64,000 nt of DNA from Neobacillus driksii (GCF_013409995.1 NZ_JACCBX010000008.1:107894-171893); one strand, 5' to 3'. Positions 37,773-46,499 are shown, numbered from the stretch's first letter. Numbers and translations are program-made. Notes: a model not told the origin generated them from the sequence alone.

Positions 37773-37800
37773 GGTATACCTCCTGATTTTTCTGTATTTT

Positions 37801-38349
37801 TTAATAATTAATTAAGAGATTTAAGGATGTCTGTAATTCAAGCACCGCTGATTCCAGTCTTTCTTTAAGGTGAAGGTCAATGAAATTTAACTGCTCACCG
37901 GAATAGCTGAACTGTGAATCAACCAGATAGACTCCTTGAGAAATTTCACGTGCGCCAAGGGTAGAAAATAAAGGTTTAAATGCATATTCGAGCGTCAACA
38001 AATGTGCAATGCTCCCACCAGAAGCAATCGCCAGCACTTTTTTTCCCTCTAGACTTTTCTCCGGCAACAAATCAAAAAAGCTTTTCAAAATTCCTGGGAA
38101 ACTTGCTTTATAAACAGGACTCACCACAATCAGTGCATCTGACTGTTCTACTAACTGTTGGGCTTTCTTTATTTCTGGATGGTTAAACTGTGCATGAAGC
38201 AGAGCTTCAGCAGGCAAATCCCTAACGGAAAGCCTTTCTACCTCATTTCCCCCTTCTACGAGGATATTACTAACAAAGGAAGCAATGGCTGCCGTTCGTG
38301 AAACAGAGGCAGGGCTCCCTGAAATAATTAAGATTTTAGTCATTTTCAT
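37801..38349 (-). CDS. ssuE: NAD(P)H-dependent FMN reductase SsuE
   Basis: A 182-residue flavodoxin-fold reductase that supplies FMNH2 to SsuD. The phosphate-binding loop ISGSPASVSRT starts near residue 8. VSPVYKASFPGILKSFFDLLP and GKKVLAIASGGSIAHLL are characteristic of the SsuE/MsuE family. Two in-frame ATG codons (38349, 38343) fit the AAGGAG site; the first is listed. It heads the operon directly behind a two-element leader with terminator hairpins, so its expression is probably controlled by attenuation. Confidence 0.9.
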   Translation of the reverse strand: MKMTKILIISGSPASVSRTAAIASFVSNILVEGGNEVERLSVRDLPAEALLHAQFNHPEIKKAQQLVEQSDALIVVSPVYKASFPGILKSFFDLLPEKSLEGKKVLAIASGGSIAHLLTLEYAFKPLFSTLGAREISQGVYLVDSQFSYSGEQLNFIDLHLKERLESAVLELQTSLNLLINY

Positions 38350-38705
38350 TGGCTCCTTTTTAATTGATTTTCATAAAAACAAAAAGGCCCCTAACTCTTT
38401 ACTAAGTTAAGGACCTTCAGCTGTCTGATCGGTCGGCATGACTATGCGATTTGCCCCTAGTCCGGGGATAGGATGATGTTTTGTTAGATAGATTACTTTG
38501 TCTCCCTTCTTTACAGCTTTCTTAGATTGTTTCCCACATGTTTCACTTTCTAAATACTAGTAAAGGAAAACAAAATAGGCCCTGCAATATTTAATCGTGT
38601 GATTTCAACATTGCAAGGCCTTCAGTGGTCTGATCGAACCTTCATTATTCCGATTGGTTAACTACGGATTAATTTATCAAGATTTCCCAACATTGTCAAC
38701 TATTT
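38350..38705 (-). promoter_or_regulatory. ssu operon promoter and leader with two tandem attenuator-like elements
   Basis: Minus-strand promoter TTGACA (38694-38699), 17-bp spacer, TAAATT (38671-38676) predicts an RNA start near 38664, giving a leader of about 315 nt. Two elements follow. Each has an ATCG, 14-15 nt, CGAT stem, then the motif GATCAGACNNCTGAAGG (at 38619-38635 and 38414-38430, 15 of 17 identical), running into a 13-bp hairpin with a U-rich tail. Terminator 1 lies at 38577-38622 and terminator 2 at 38385-38417, the latter ending about 35 nt before ssuE. It does not match SAM, T-box, FMN or other riboswitch cores that I know. Confidence 0.72.
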
Positions 38706-38987
38706 TTTTACGAGCTGAATCTTGAGTAATTCAGTCAAGATTACATGGTGGGTAACTTAATTGATAGGTTTAATCTATGGGAGAGCCAAATAGGATGTGA
38801 TAAAAAAAGGCTTGGTACAGACGACTTACTTAGATATACAACGAAACCATGAAGCACCATTATTATTTCAATATATATATACAAGTGCACCTTACTTGCA
38901 TGAATAACCTTCTCAGGTTATTATATAAGTTTGGTAAAATCGTTTTCGTTATCATGTTTTTCTTTTTATATTCTAGGAGGAAACGAA
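38706..38987. other. intergenic region, no gene
   Basis: Divergent gap between the ssu promoter and the ABC-2 exporter operon. It is AT-rich with no supported ORF. It should contain the exporter promoter; AGGAGG for the first exporter gene lies at its end. Confidence 0.5.
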
Positions 38988-39986
38988 ATGAATGTCATTG
39001 AGGTTCAAAATTTACGAAAAGAATTTAATTCATATACGAGCCGACCCGGTTTGGCCGGAGCGTTTCGCGATTTATTTACGAGAAATTATAAAATCCATGC
39101 AGCCGTTGATAATATTTCCTTAACCGTTAAACAAGGTGAAATGGTAGGGTATATTGGAGAAAATGGTGCTGGTAAGTCAACTACCATTAAGATGTTAACC
39201 GGCATTTTAACGCCTACATCCGGTTCCATTATCGTGAATGGTATGAATCCCCACAAGCAGCGAGAAGAATTCGTGCGAACCATTGGTGTGGTGTTTGGGC
39301 AGCGGTCACAGCTTTGGTGGGATATCGCGGTTCAAGAATCCTTCCGGTTATTAAAAAAGGTATACCGAGTTTCGGATGAAGACTATGACCGTCATATGGG
39401 CCATGTGATAGAGACGTTAGAAATCGGTCCTTTACTAGATAAACCGGTACGAAAGCTGTCTCTTGGACAACGGATGCGCTGCGAATTGGCTGCCGCTCTT
39501 GTCCACAATCCTCCGCTCCTCTTTTTGGACGAGCCAACGATTGGACTAGATGTATTGGTGAAATTAAAAATTCGTAAGTTTCTACAGGAAATTAACGAAC
39601 AATATAAAACCACCATTCTCTTGACGACACATGACTTAACGGATATTGAAGCCCTATGTGAACGAGTGGTGTTATTAGATGAAGGAAAAATTATTTATGA
39701 TGGCAAGCTAAATCAGCTTCAAGAACATGCGGTGGAAGGAAAACAAATCGAGTTTGAATTTTTGTCAGAAGTCCCTCGCAGCTCCCTGCCTCGTGTTGAA
39801 AATCTTCAATGGGAGCAAAAGGATGCGACGACCTGGCTCGGATATATCAATGGGGATGAACAAATGGTCTCTCGATTGATCAGTGATGTTGTCCAAAGGA
39901 ATCCGATTAAGAATGTTCGAATCAATGAAATTTCAACGGAAGAGATTGTCCGGAAGATCTATGAAGAAGGTATGGCCCTCACATGA
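38988..39986 (+). CDS. ABC-2-type exporter ATP-binding protein (COG4586-like)
   Basis: A 332-residue ATPase: Walker A GENGAGKSTTIK near 58-69, signature LSLGQRMRCELAAALVHNP near 160, Walker B LLFLDEPTIGLD, switch His in LLTTHD. The N-terminal RPGLAGAFRDLFTRNYKIHAAVDNI and GVVFGQRSQLWWDIAVQESF are hallmarks of the three-gene exporter group COG4586/4587/3694. ATG 38988 follows AGGAGG; the frame upstream is not used. Its stop overlaps the next gene by four bases. Substrate unknown. Confidence 0.88.
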   Translation: MNVIEVQNLRKEFNSYTSRPGLAGAFRDLFTRNYKIHAAVDNISLTVKQGEMVGYIGENGAGKSTTIKMLTGILTPTSGSIIVNGMNPHKQREEFVRTIGVVFGQRSQLWWDIAVQESFRLLKKVYRVSDEDYDRHMGHVIETLEIGPLLDKPVRKLSLGQRMRCELAAALVHNPPLLFLDEPTIGLDVLVKLKIRKFLQEINEQYKTTILLTTHDLTDIEALCERVVLLDEGKIIYDGKLNQLQEHAVEGKQIEFEFLSEVPRSSLPRVENLQWEQKDATTWLGYINGDEQMVSRLISDVVQRNPIKNVRINEISTEEIVRKIYEEGMALT

Positions 39987-40774
39987 GTATGTATATAGAA
40001 ATGATTCGGGTTCGCTTTTTAATGATGCTCGCTTATCGGACAAACTATTATAGCGGGATATTAATATATAGCATTAATATCGGTGCTTACTATTTTTTAT
40101 GGTCAGCGATTTATGGAGGAAAAGAACAAATTCAGGGATTGTCCGTCGCTCAAATGACCACGTATGTGGCTGTCGCCTGGATGGCACGAGCGTTTTATTA
40201 TAACAATATCGATCGGGAAATTGCCGCTGAAATCAAAGACGGCAAGGTAGCGATTGAAATGATTCGCCCGTATAATTATTTAGGTATGAAAACCATGCAG
40301 GCACTAGGCGAAGGCGTTTTTCGCTTATTGTTTTTCTCCGTCCCAGGTATGATTATTGTGGCCTTGATTTTTCCGGTCCGCTTTGATGCTAGTTTGACCA
40401 CGTGGCTATTTTTCTTTATTTCACTAGTTTTTAGTTTTATTGTCAACACGCACATCAACCTATTAACGGGTATTATGACATTCTTTTTATTTAATAACTC
40501 AGGGTTGATTCGAGCAAAACGTGTTGTCATCGATTTGTTCTCAGGTTTACTTCTCCCTATTTCTTTTTATCCAGACTGGGCTCAAACTTTAATGTCATAT
40601 TTGCCTTTTCAAGCGATTAGTTATGTTCCTAGTATGATTTTTACAGGAGGCTTTGTGGGGCAGGAGATTTATAAAGCTTTACTTTCACAAGTATTCTGGG
40701 TAGTCATTTTACTTATTCCAATCCGACTATTATGGTCGTTAGCAAAAAAACACTTAATTATACAAGGAGGCTGA
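39983..40774 (+). CDS. ABC-2 transporter permease (COG4587-like)
   Basis: A 263-residue membrane protein with six helices. RVRFLMMLAYRTNYYSGILIYSINIG opens it, EIKDGKVAIEMIRPYNYLGMK forms the cytoplasmic loop, and LLPISFYPDWAQTLMSYLPFQAISYVPSMI lies near the C-terminus. All are typical of this permease group. It overlaps the ATPase gene (ATGA) and precedes the partner permease by 4 bp. The two permeases likely form a heterodimer. Confidence 0.88.
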   Translation: MSMYIEMIRVRFLMMLAYRTNYYSGILIYSINIGAYYFLWSAIYGGKEQIQGLSVAQMTTYVAVAWMARAFYYNNIDREIAAEIKDGKVAIEMIRPYNYLGMKTMQALGEGVFRLLFFSVPGMIIVALIFPVRFDASLTTWLFFFISLVFSFIVNTHINLLTGIMTFFLFNNSGLIRAKRVVIDLFSGLLLPISFYPDWAQTLMSYLPFQAISYVPSMIFTGGFVGQEIYKALLSQVFWVVILLIPIRLLWSLAKKHLIIQGG

Positions 40775-40778
40775 ACCA

Positions 40779-41564
40779 ATGTTTTATCTATCATTGTTCT
40801 TTCAATACGCCTCTCAATATTTAAAGACAAGGCTTACTTATCGTGCTGATACGATTATTGAAATTCTTTCTGATCTATTATTTCAAGCTGTCAATTTAAT
40901 TTTCATCGTAATCGTATTTCGCCATACAGCCTTTTTAGGCGGATGGAACCGAGATGAAATCATTTTTATTTATGGATTTTTCCTCGTTCCTTATGCAATC
41001 TTTTCGTCCTTTTTTAACATCTGGGACTTTAATGATCGCTATATTGTTAAAGGAGAAATGGACCGTATCTTGACACGCCCGGTTCACAGTCTGTTCCAAA
41101 TTATCTTGGAACGAATTGAGCTGGAATCGTTATTCGGTGCGATCACAGGCTTATTGGTAATGGGATATGCTATTATGAACCTAGACATAACCTTAGCTTG
41201 GTACGATGTTTTGATCTTTATTGTCATGGTAATTGGCGGGGCTTTTATTTATGCCGGGATCTTTATTTCGATTGCTACGATCGGATTTTGGTCCGACAGT
41301 CGTACCGATATTATGCCAATGATGTATAATATCAGCAATTATGGCCGCTACCCTATCAACATTTACAATAAGGTGATTCAATTTGTGTTAACGTGGATTT
41401 TACCTTTCGCCTTTGTTGGTGTGTATCCAGCTTCTTATTTTTTAAATCGTGAGGAATGGTATGGATATGCCTTTTTCACTCCTGTAATGGGAATCCTTTT
41501 CTTTGGTATTGCGATTCTTCTTTGGAATGCGGGAGTGAAGAGATACCGTGGGGCTGGGAATTAA
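40779..41564 (+). CDS. ABC-2 transporter permease (COG3694-like)
   Basis: A 261-residue membrane protein with six helices, homologous in layout to its neighbour. The segments ASQYLKTRLTYRADTIIEIL, DRYIVKGEMDRILTRPVHSLFQ and TWILPFAFVGVYPASYFLNR are diagnostic for the second permease of the trio. GGAGG precedes the ATG. It closes the operon, followed by a strong terminator. Confidence 0.88.
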   Translation: MFYLSLFFQYASQYLKTRLTYRADTIIEILSDLLFQAVNLIFIVIVFRHTAFLGGWNRDEIIFIYGFFLVPYAIFSSFFNIWDFNDRYIVKGEMDRILTRPVHSLFQIILERIELESLFGAITGLLVMGYAIMNLDITLAWYDVLIFIVMVIGGAFIYAGIFISIATIGFWSDSRTDIMPMMYNISNYGRYPINIYNKVIQFVLTWILPFAFVGVYPASYFLNREEWYGYAFFTPVMGILFFGIAILLWNAGVKRYRGAGN

Positions 41565-41632
41565 TATACATTACACAGTAATTAAAATGAAGTGAAAAAG
41601 CATCCAAGAAAAAATACTAACCATGAACGGAA

Positions 41633-41662
41633 AAGAAGAGCTCGCCGGCTCTTCTTTTCTTT
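41633..41662 (+). terminator. terminator of the ABC-2 exporter operon
   Basis: AAGAAGAGC (41633-41641) pairs with GCTCTTCTT (41648-41656), followed by a T-rich run. Confidence 0.88.
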
Positions 41663-41736
41663 TTTACATTGATTTAAATAGTTGATTTTTATAGCTGGTG
41701 GATGGTAAGCTGCTGATTCCTGCATTTAGGATCAAG

Positions 41737-41991
41737 AGATTCCGCACTTATCGGTTGGGGAATCAGATTAGATTAAGCACATGAGCTGATAATAGACGGA
41801 AAAATTCCGCTTAATTAGTAATTATTTTAAAAAAAGGCTTCCAATAGACGGAGAGATTCCGCCTATTGGCTTGAAAAATACGAAAATGGTAAATTTTGCT
41901 TAGCATAAGCGGAAAAGCTCCGCTTAAATCCCCCGAAACTAGCTCCATTCTGTATTTAGCCGGAAATTCTCCGATTATTTTACTTTTACTA
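41737..41991. repeat. dispersed intergenic repeat, copy B
   Basis: Same ordered set as 33703-33951: CCGCACTTATCGG, GACGGAAAAATTCCGC, GACGGAGAGATTCCGCC, AGCGGAAAAGCTCCGC and GCCGGAAATTCTCCG, separated by similar AT-rich linkers (for example TTAGTAATTATT, GAAACTAGCTCCATTCTG). It again lies in a convergent gap, between the exporter operon and the Gfo/Idh gene. The two copies are about 8 kb apart in direct orientation. Confidence 0.9.
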
Positions 41992-42044
41992 GTGATGAAA
42001 GTGTTGATATTTTCATCGAAATAATGTCTCCTCGAATCTATTAT

Positions 42045-43061
42045 TTATAAAAAAATTTTCTGTCCGCTTTTGGCACTTTCTAGAGCTCCAAAAACCATCT
42101 CCATACTCTTAATGTTATCCGCGCAGTCAGTTTCCGCTAGACGGTTTTCCTCAATGGCACCAAACATTTCATCAAGGCAACCCCAGTGGCCTTCCCGACC
42201 TTCCCAGGTGCTAGATGCGGTCTCAAATTTTGTTTTGCTCATAAATTGTATAGGTCGAGTGGTATCCACTACTTCATAAACAGGTAGATTTGATCCATCC
42301 CAGCGCACTGCTCCTTTGCTTCCTGTTACCCGCCAATCTGATTCCCATGAAGTATTCGACCCCTCTGCACACCAAGATCCTCGGTAGGAGAATACGGATC
42401 CATCACTCATTTCATAGATGATAATCGCTGATGCGTTTCCTTTATACCATGAGCCTGGCGGATTAAACTCGTGACAATAGACAGAAACCGCGTCAGCTCC
42501 GGATATGAAACGTGCCTGATCGAATGTATGAATAGCCATGTCCACAATAAGCGGGCTATCCATCTCATCACGGAACCCACCAAAATGCGGCCCAAGAAAA
42601 AAGTCAGCATGTAGTGAACCAATCGTACCAATCGATCCGCTTGCTAAAAGGTCTCGCAACGCACGAATCTGTTGGTTATACCTGCGATTTTGCATGACCG
42701 TATATTTTTTCCCCGTTTCTTGAGCTACTTTTAACACCTTCTTGGCGTCTTCTAATGATTCCGCCATTGGTTTTTCCCCGAATACATTACATCCTGCTTC
42801 CAACGCAGTTGTGACAATTTGTTTATGTGCAGCAGGTATCGTGACATCAAAAACGAGGTTTGCGTTTGTTTCAGAGAGTGCTTGTGATAGATCTGAAAAT
42901 AATGGCACTTGTAAATTTCTTCGTTCTGCCATTGCTTTTGCCGCATCTAAAGAGACATCAACTAATCCTACAATTTCTGCGTTATTTCTTTGTTCCGCAT
43001 AATCCAGCCAGGTATTTGACATGCTCCCACACCCAGCTACAACAATTTTATGTAAAGTCAA
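42045..43061 (-). CDS. Gfo/Idh/MocA-family oxidoreductase
   Basis: About 338 residues: N-terminal Rossmann domain with VVAGCGSMSNTW as nucleotide-binding loop, EKPMAESLEDAKKVL with the conserved Lys, and a C-terminal alpha/beta substrate domain containing DMAIHTFDQARFI. Members oxidise or reduce sugars, inositols or related compounds with NAD(P). The first ATG (43091) is rejected: GGAGGA falls inside its first codons and points to TTG 43061, 7 bases downstream. It seems monocistronic; the substrate is unknown. Confidence 0.85.
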   Translation of the reverse strand: MTLHKIVVAGCGSMSNTWLDYAEQRNNAEIVGLVDVSLDAAKAMAERRNLQVPLFSDLSQALSETNANLVFDVTIPAAHKQIVTTALEAGCNVFGEKPMAESLEDAKKVLKVAQETGKKYTVMQNRRYNQQIRALRDLLASGSIGTIGSLHADFFLGPHFGGFRDEMDSPLIVDMAIHTFDQARFISGADAVSVYCHEFNPPGSWYKGNASAIIIYEMSDGSVFSYRGSWCAEGSNTSWESDWRVTGSKGAVRWDGSNLPVYEVVDTTRPIQFMSKTKFETASSTWEGREGHWGCLDEMFGAIEENRLAETDCADNIKSMEMVFGALESAKSGQKIFL

Positions 43062-43271
43062 AGAAATCTCTCCTCCTTTATTCGATGACAAATACTTCTA
43101 CTCAATATGGAAGAAATAAATCATTTGCATCTTATTTCATACTTTTCTCTTAAACTATCAAGAAGGTCAACTATTGTCAACGCTTTCATACAGATGAGGT
43201 TTAAAATTGTGAATTATCACGAAACTTTACATTGTTGTTAAAAAAATCCTTCTAAATATAGATCTAATAAA

Positions 43272-43302
43272 AAAGCATTTCTCCATCACTGGAAAATGCT
43301 TT
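43272..43302 (-). terminator. terminator behind the 10-codon ORF
   Basis: AAAGCATTT (43272-43280) pairs with AAATGCTTT (43294-43302), extended by TCC/GGA. The minus strand continues into six U. It begins 10 nt after the stop of the tiny ORF. Confidence 0.8.
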
Positions 43303-43312
43303 AGGTTCATGA

Positions 43313-43345
43313 CTATTGATTATACTTATACCCTTTCTTTGCCAT
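43313..43345 (-). CDS. 10-codon micro-ORF MAKKGYKYNQ
   Basis: ATG at 43345 has a perfect AGGAGG (43354-43359) with 8 bases spacing. The frame encodes MAKKGYKYNQ and stops at 43313. A terminator follows at once and another isolates it from the cupin operon upstream, so it looks like a separate transcript. The peptide is basic and Tyr-rich. I know no family; it could be a microprotein, a leader remnant or the tag of a small regulatory RNA. Confidence 0.4.
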   Translation of the reverse strand: MAKKGYKYNQ

Positions 43346-43422
43346 TAAGATTTCCTCCTATGTACAAATTCAAAAGTAGTATGCAAAACTTATAGGTAAA
43401 TGATACTCTTCTTAAAAATAAA

Positions 43423-43447
43423 AAACTGGTCTGATTTAGACCAGTTT
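43423..43447 (-). terminator. terminator downstream of the cupin operon
   Basis: AAACTGGTCT (43423-43432) pairs perfectly with AGACCAGTTT (43438-43447), with A-rich sequence giving U residues on the minus strand. Confidence 0.88.
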
Positions 43448-43547
43448 AAGACTTATCAGATCGATAATGATGGTGATATTGGTTAGCCAACACATCAAAT
43501 AATGGTATGAGGGTATAACCACTACAGCATTGTATTTAATTCAATTA

Positions 43548-43955
43548 TTATTTTACTTTGTTATATTCCTCATCTGATACTGGTTCCAACCATTCTGGAT
43601 TACCTGCAGTGATTGCAATGTGTACAAACCAGCTATCTTTTGTTGCTCCATGCCAGTGTTTCACGCCATCATGGGTGACAATAACATCACCCGCTTTTAA
43701 TAATTGAGCAGGTTTTCCCTCTTCTTGGTACCAACCTTCTCCACCAGTTACCAATAAAATTTGAAATCCATCATGATGAATATGCCAGTTATTCCGGCAT
43801 CCCGGTTCAAAGGTTACATTCCCAACACCAACACTAACGTTAGGATCAGAAACTAATCCTTTAAGATAACTTTGTCCCTCAAAAAATTGTGAATATGGAT
43901 TTTCCTCGCCTACTGGAAAAATAACGCCATTTTTTACTTCTTCATATTTTGCCAT
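43548..43955 (-). CDS. cupin-domain protein
   Basis: A 135-residue single-domain cupin. The metal-site motif 1 reads GCRNNWHIHHDGFQILLVTGGEGWY and motif 2 GDVIVTHDGVKHWHGATKDS, so the His ligands are intact. Such small cupins accompany carboxymuconolactone decarboxylase-like proteins and may act as isomerase, dioxygenase or quercetinase-like partners. ATG 43955 follows GGAGG by 8 bases; a TTG five codons earlier overlaps that site. It is the last gene of a three-gene operon with an aldo/keto reductase and a CMD protein. Confidence 0.85.
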   Translation of the reverse strand: MAKYEEVKNGVIFPVGEENPYSQFFEGQSYLKGLVSDPNVSVGVGNVTFEPGCRNNWHIHHDGFQILLVTGGEGWYQEEGKPAQLLKAGDVIVTHDGVKHWHGATKDSWFVHIAITAGNPEWLEPVSDEEYNKVK

Positions 43956-44038
43956 TTTATTTTCCTCCAATAAATATCATTCATATTTGTATCCTTTGGA
44001 TGATCAATTGCTATAAAAAGTCCCCATTCATGACCTGT

Positions 44039-44902
44039 TTACTTTAATTTCCCGCCAAATACCGGGAAAAAGCTATGCTCACCATAATTCTGGATTTGCT
44101 CTACATTCTTTAAAGTCTCCATATCTGCATCGCTGATAACAAAATCAAGCTCTGAATTGTTTCTCATGTGTTCTGGATTTGCCGTCTTAGGAATTACTAC
44201 AAGACCAAGCTGGACATCATAACGAAGGCAAAGCTGAGCAACAGATACTCCATACTTATCAGCCATTACCTTAACCTCTGCATGATCGAGAACCGCACCG
44301 TGTGCAATTGGTGAATATGCCTCTACCAAGATGCCATTCGTTTGGCAGTATTTAATTAGCTCCAAAGGAGTATTGCTCACATGTGCCAATATCTGGTTTA
44401 CCATAGGCTTGATCTCACAGCTTGCAAGAATATTCTCTATATCATCCTGAAGGAAGTTAGAAAGACCTATTGCCTTTACTTTGCCTGTCTTATAAGCATC
44501 CTCTAAAGATTTCCATACTTCTTTGTTTTCCTCGAAGTAACGGTTCTCCTCACGGAACTCCTTCCAAGGCTGTGGGCTGTGGATAATCAGAAGATCAATG
44601 TAATCTAGTCCCAACTTTGCTAAAGATTCATCAATGGACTGCGCAACTGCATCATAGGTCTTTGCTTCTGCAGCAACCTTTGTTGTGATGAATAGTTCTT
44701 CTCTTGCGACACCGCAGGATCTGATTCCTTCGCCTACACCAGCTTCATTCATATAAGCCTGAGCAGTATCAATATGGCGATTTCCGATAGATACCGCATC
44801 ACGCACAGCCTGTGCTGCCTGTGCATCATCAAGCAGCCAGGTGCCAAGACCTAATTTTGGAATCTCTACACCATTTGATAATTTGTAAGTTTCTTTAAAC
44901 AT
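44039..44902 (-). CDS. aldo/keto reductase
   Basis: A 287-residue NADPH-dependent reductase with the full catalytic tetrad Asp45, Tyr50, Lys75 and His108 (HIDTAQAY, TTKV, LIIHSPQP). The C-terminal IPKTANPEHMRNN is the cofactor-binding signature. It reduces aldehydes or ketones; the physiological substrate is not evident. AAGGAG precedes the ATG. It sits 19 bp behind the CMD gene and upstream of the cupin gene, with a divergent TetR regulator. Confidence 0.92.
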   Translation of the reverse strand: MFKETYKLSNGVEIPKLGLGTWLLDDAQAAQAVRDAVSIGNRHIDTAQAYMNEAGVGEGIRSCGVAREELFITTKVAAEAKTYDAVAQSIDESLAKLGLDYIDLLIIHSPQPWKEFREENRYFEENKEVWKSLEDAYKTGKVKAIGLSNFLQDDIENILASCEIKPMVNQILAHVSNTPLELIKYCQTNGILVEAYSPIAHGAVLDHAEVKVMADKYGVSVAQLCLRYDVQLGLVVIPKTANPEHMRNNSELDFVISDADMETLKNVEQIQNYGEHSFFPVFGGKLK

Positions 44903-44921
44903 GCTTTTGTCTCCTTTACCG

Positions 44922-45677
44922 TTAATTTTCAGGAATTATTTCATTGACACAAGCTAATGCGTTAAGTGTCCTCGGAAAGCCTATATATGGAAGGCAGTGG
45001 GTGATGGCGGAAATCAATGTTTCTTTTTCGTTCCCCACATTTTTGTTACCCAGAACATGTGACTTTACTTGGCTTTCACAACCGCCAAGAGCACTGATAA
45101 TACAAAGTGTCAACAACTCTCTTGTTTTCAAATCAAGTGCGCCACGTGTGTAAAAGTCTCCGAAACAAAAAGCAGAAAGATATTCCTGGATATGCTTTTG
45201 ATTTGCTGGGGCAGCCTCACGCATTTTTGAAATAACATCACCAAAAATCTCGACTTGAGTTGCAAGTCCTTTCTCAAAACGACTATCTTCATCTACCGTC
45301 TTTTGGCTTTCTAGTGGTAAAACGATATTCTTTGCTTTGAAAACTTCATTAAGTTCATTGATGGCGTTTAAAGTTTTAGGAAATCCAATGTATGGAGCAC
45401 ACTGGTAAACCGCCTCTTTGATTTCTACCGGTGTGAGCCCGACATTCAGCGCAGCACCTACATGTGCCTTAAGCTGTGGTAACGTCTGATTCGTAGCAAG
45501 CACAACCAGAGTAATAAGCTCGCGTTGTTGGTCATCAAGATTACCTTGATAAAAAACTTCCCCAAAAATGAAGTTGCTAAGAATGTCCTGAAAATCAGGA
45601 TCGGTAGCGTATGAGGCTGGTACGCTCTCGCCAAATAGCTGTTTGTATTTTTCCTTGCTCTTTTCAACACGGTCCAT
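44922..45677 (-). CDS. carboxymuconolactone decarboxylase-family protein, two domains
   Basis: A 251-residue protein of two CMD helical domains: residues about 30-110 (RELITLVVLATNQTLPQLKAHV, CAPYIGFPKTLNAINEL) and 165-245 (RELLTLCIISALGGCESQVKSH, CLPYIGFPRTLNAL). Proteins of this family are often annotated as decarboxylases or AhpD-like, but paired CMD domains next to cupins and AKRs are usually uncharacterised. It is the first gene of the operon, behind AGGAGG, and divergent from TetR. Confidence 0.9.
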   Translation of the reverse strand: MDRVEKSKEKYKQLFGESVPASYATDPDFQDILSNFIFGEVFYQGNLDDQQRELITLVVLATNQTLPQLKAHVGAALNVGLTPVEIKEAVYQCAPYIGFPKTLNAINELNEVFKAKNIVLPLESQKTVDEDSRFEKGLATQVEIFGDVISKMREAAPANQKHIQEYLSAFCFGDFYTRGALDLKTRELLTLCIISALGGCESQVKSHVLGNKNVGNEKETLISAITHCLPYIGFPRTLNALACVNEIIPEN

Positions 45678-45759
45678 TAATAAGCCTCCTATTTGAAGTA
45701 AATCTGCTTTTAGTATTCCAAAAGTTAGCTAAACATGTTGCTTTAAAAATTAATATTGA

Positions 45760-45771
45760 TTGATTAATCAA
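45760..45771. promoter_or_regulatory. palindromic operator candidate TTGATTAATCAA
   Basis: Perfect 12-bp palindrome in the divergent region between the CMD and TetR genes. Further TTGATTA half-sites occur near 45832 and 45861. This fits binding of the TetR regulator. Confidence 0.55.
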
Positions 45772-45893
45772 CAACTGTTTATAATTATAAAAAAGTCCTT
45801 CATACTTTCAATGGTTAAATTAACGCAATTCGTTGATTACTGAACAAATCAATTAAAATTGTTGATTATTTTTAGAAAGAGTGATGAATTTCA

Positions 45894-46442
45894 ATGGCAA
45901 AAGTAGATAGAAGAATTGCTAAAAGCCAAGTTGCGATAAAAAATGCTGTAACGGAACTAATGTCTGAAAAAAGTTTTGACGACATTACCATTCAGGATAT
46001 TGCTGACAGAGCAGATGTTAATCGAGGAACCATTTATCTTCATTACACGGATAAATATGACCTCCTGGATAAGATGATTGAAGAACATATCGAGAATCTA
46101 AGAGAACTATGCCAATCGGCATCTGAGATGACATTTCAAGAAGGTAATTATGTCTGGTACGAGTACTTTGAGCGAAATTATTTATTTTTTTCAACGATGT
46201 TAGCGAGTAAAGGTGCACCGTATTTTCGTAGCCGTTTTCTTGACTTAGTCATCCAGGAGTTTAAAGCTGAGGTGGATATAACGGTGGAAAAAAACAACGG
46301 ATTAAATGAAGTAGTCATTCTTCAATTTTTTGGCTCAGCCGTCGTTGGGTCGGTGGAATGGTGGTTCAAGAATGGAATGCCTTTGTCAGCACGTGTCATG
46401 GCAGAACAAACCGGAGCATTGTTAGATAGGAACCTAGAATAA
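45894..46442 (+). CDS. TetR-family transcriptional regulator
   Basis: A 182-residue TetR repressor. The helix-turn-helix spans about 27-50 (ITIQDIADRADVNRGTIYLHY) and the rest is a helical ligand domain with SVEWWFKNGMPLS, close to the group with a TetR_C_7-type C-terminus. It is divergent from the CMD/AKR/cupin operon and probably represses it. The inducer is unknown; an electrophile or carbonyl compound would fit the operon. Confidence 0.88.
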   Translation: MAKVDRRIAKSQVAIKNAVTELMSEKSFDDITIQDIADRADVNRGTIYLHYTDKYDLLDKMIEEHIENLRELCQSASEMTFQEGNYVWYEYFERNYLFFSTMLASKGAPYFRSRFLDLVIQEFKAEVDITVEKNNGLNEVVILQFFGSAVVGSVEWWFKNGMPLSARVMAEQTGALLDRNLE

Positions 46443-46449
46443 AGTAAAA

Positions 46450-46478
46450 AGCCCATCTTCCACTCTGGACAATGGGCT
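46450..46478 (-). terminator. terminator of the MFS/SDR operon
   Basis: AGCCCAT (46450-46456) pairs with ATGGGCT (46472-46478); the minus strand continues into CTTTTTAC. It lies between the convergent TetR and SDR genes. Confidence 0.65.
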
Positions 46479-46499
46479 ATAATCTTCTTCCCTTCAATG

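Noticed and set aside
38350..38664. SAM (S-box) or T-box leader
   Set aside because: Neither the GAUGAAACC-type core nor the GGGTGG-ACCGCG sequence is present.
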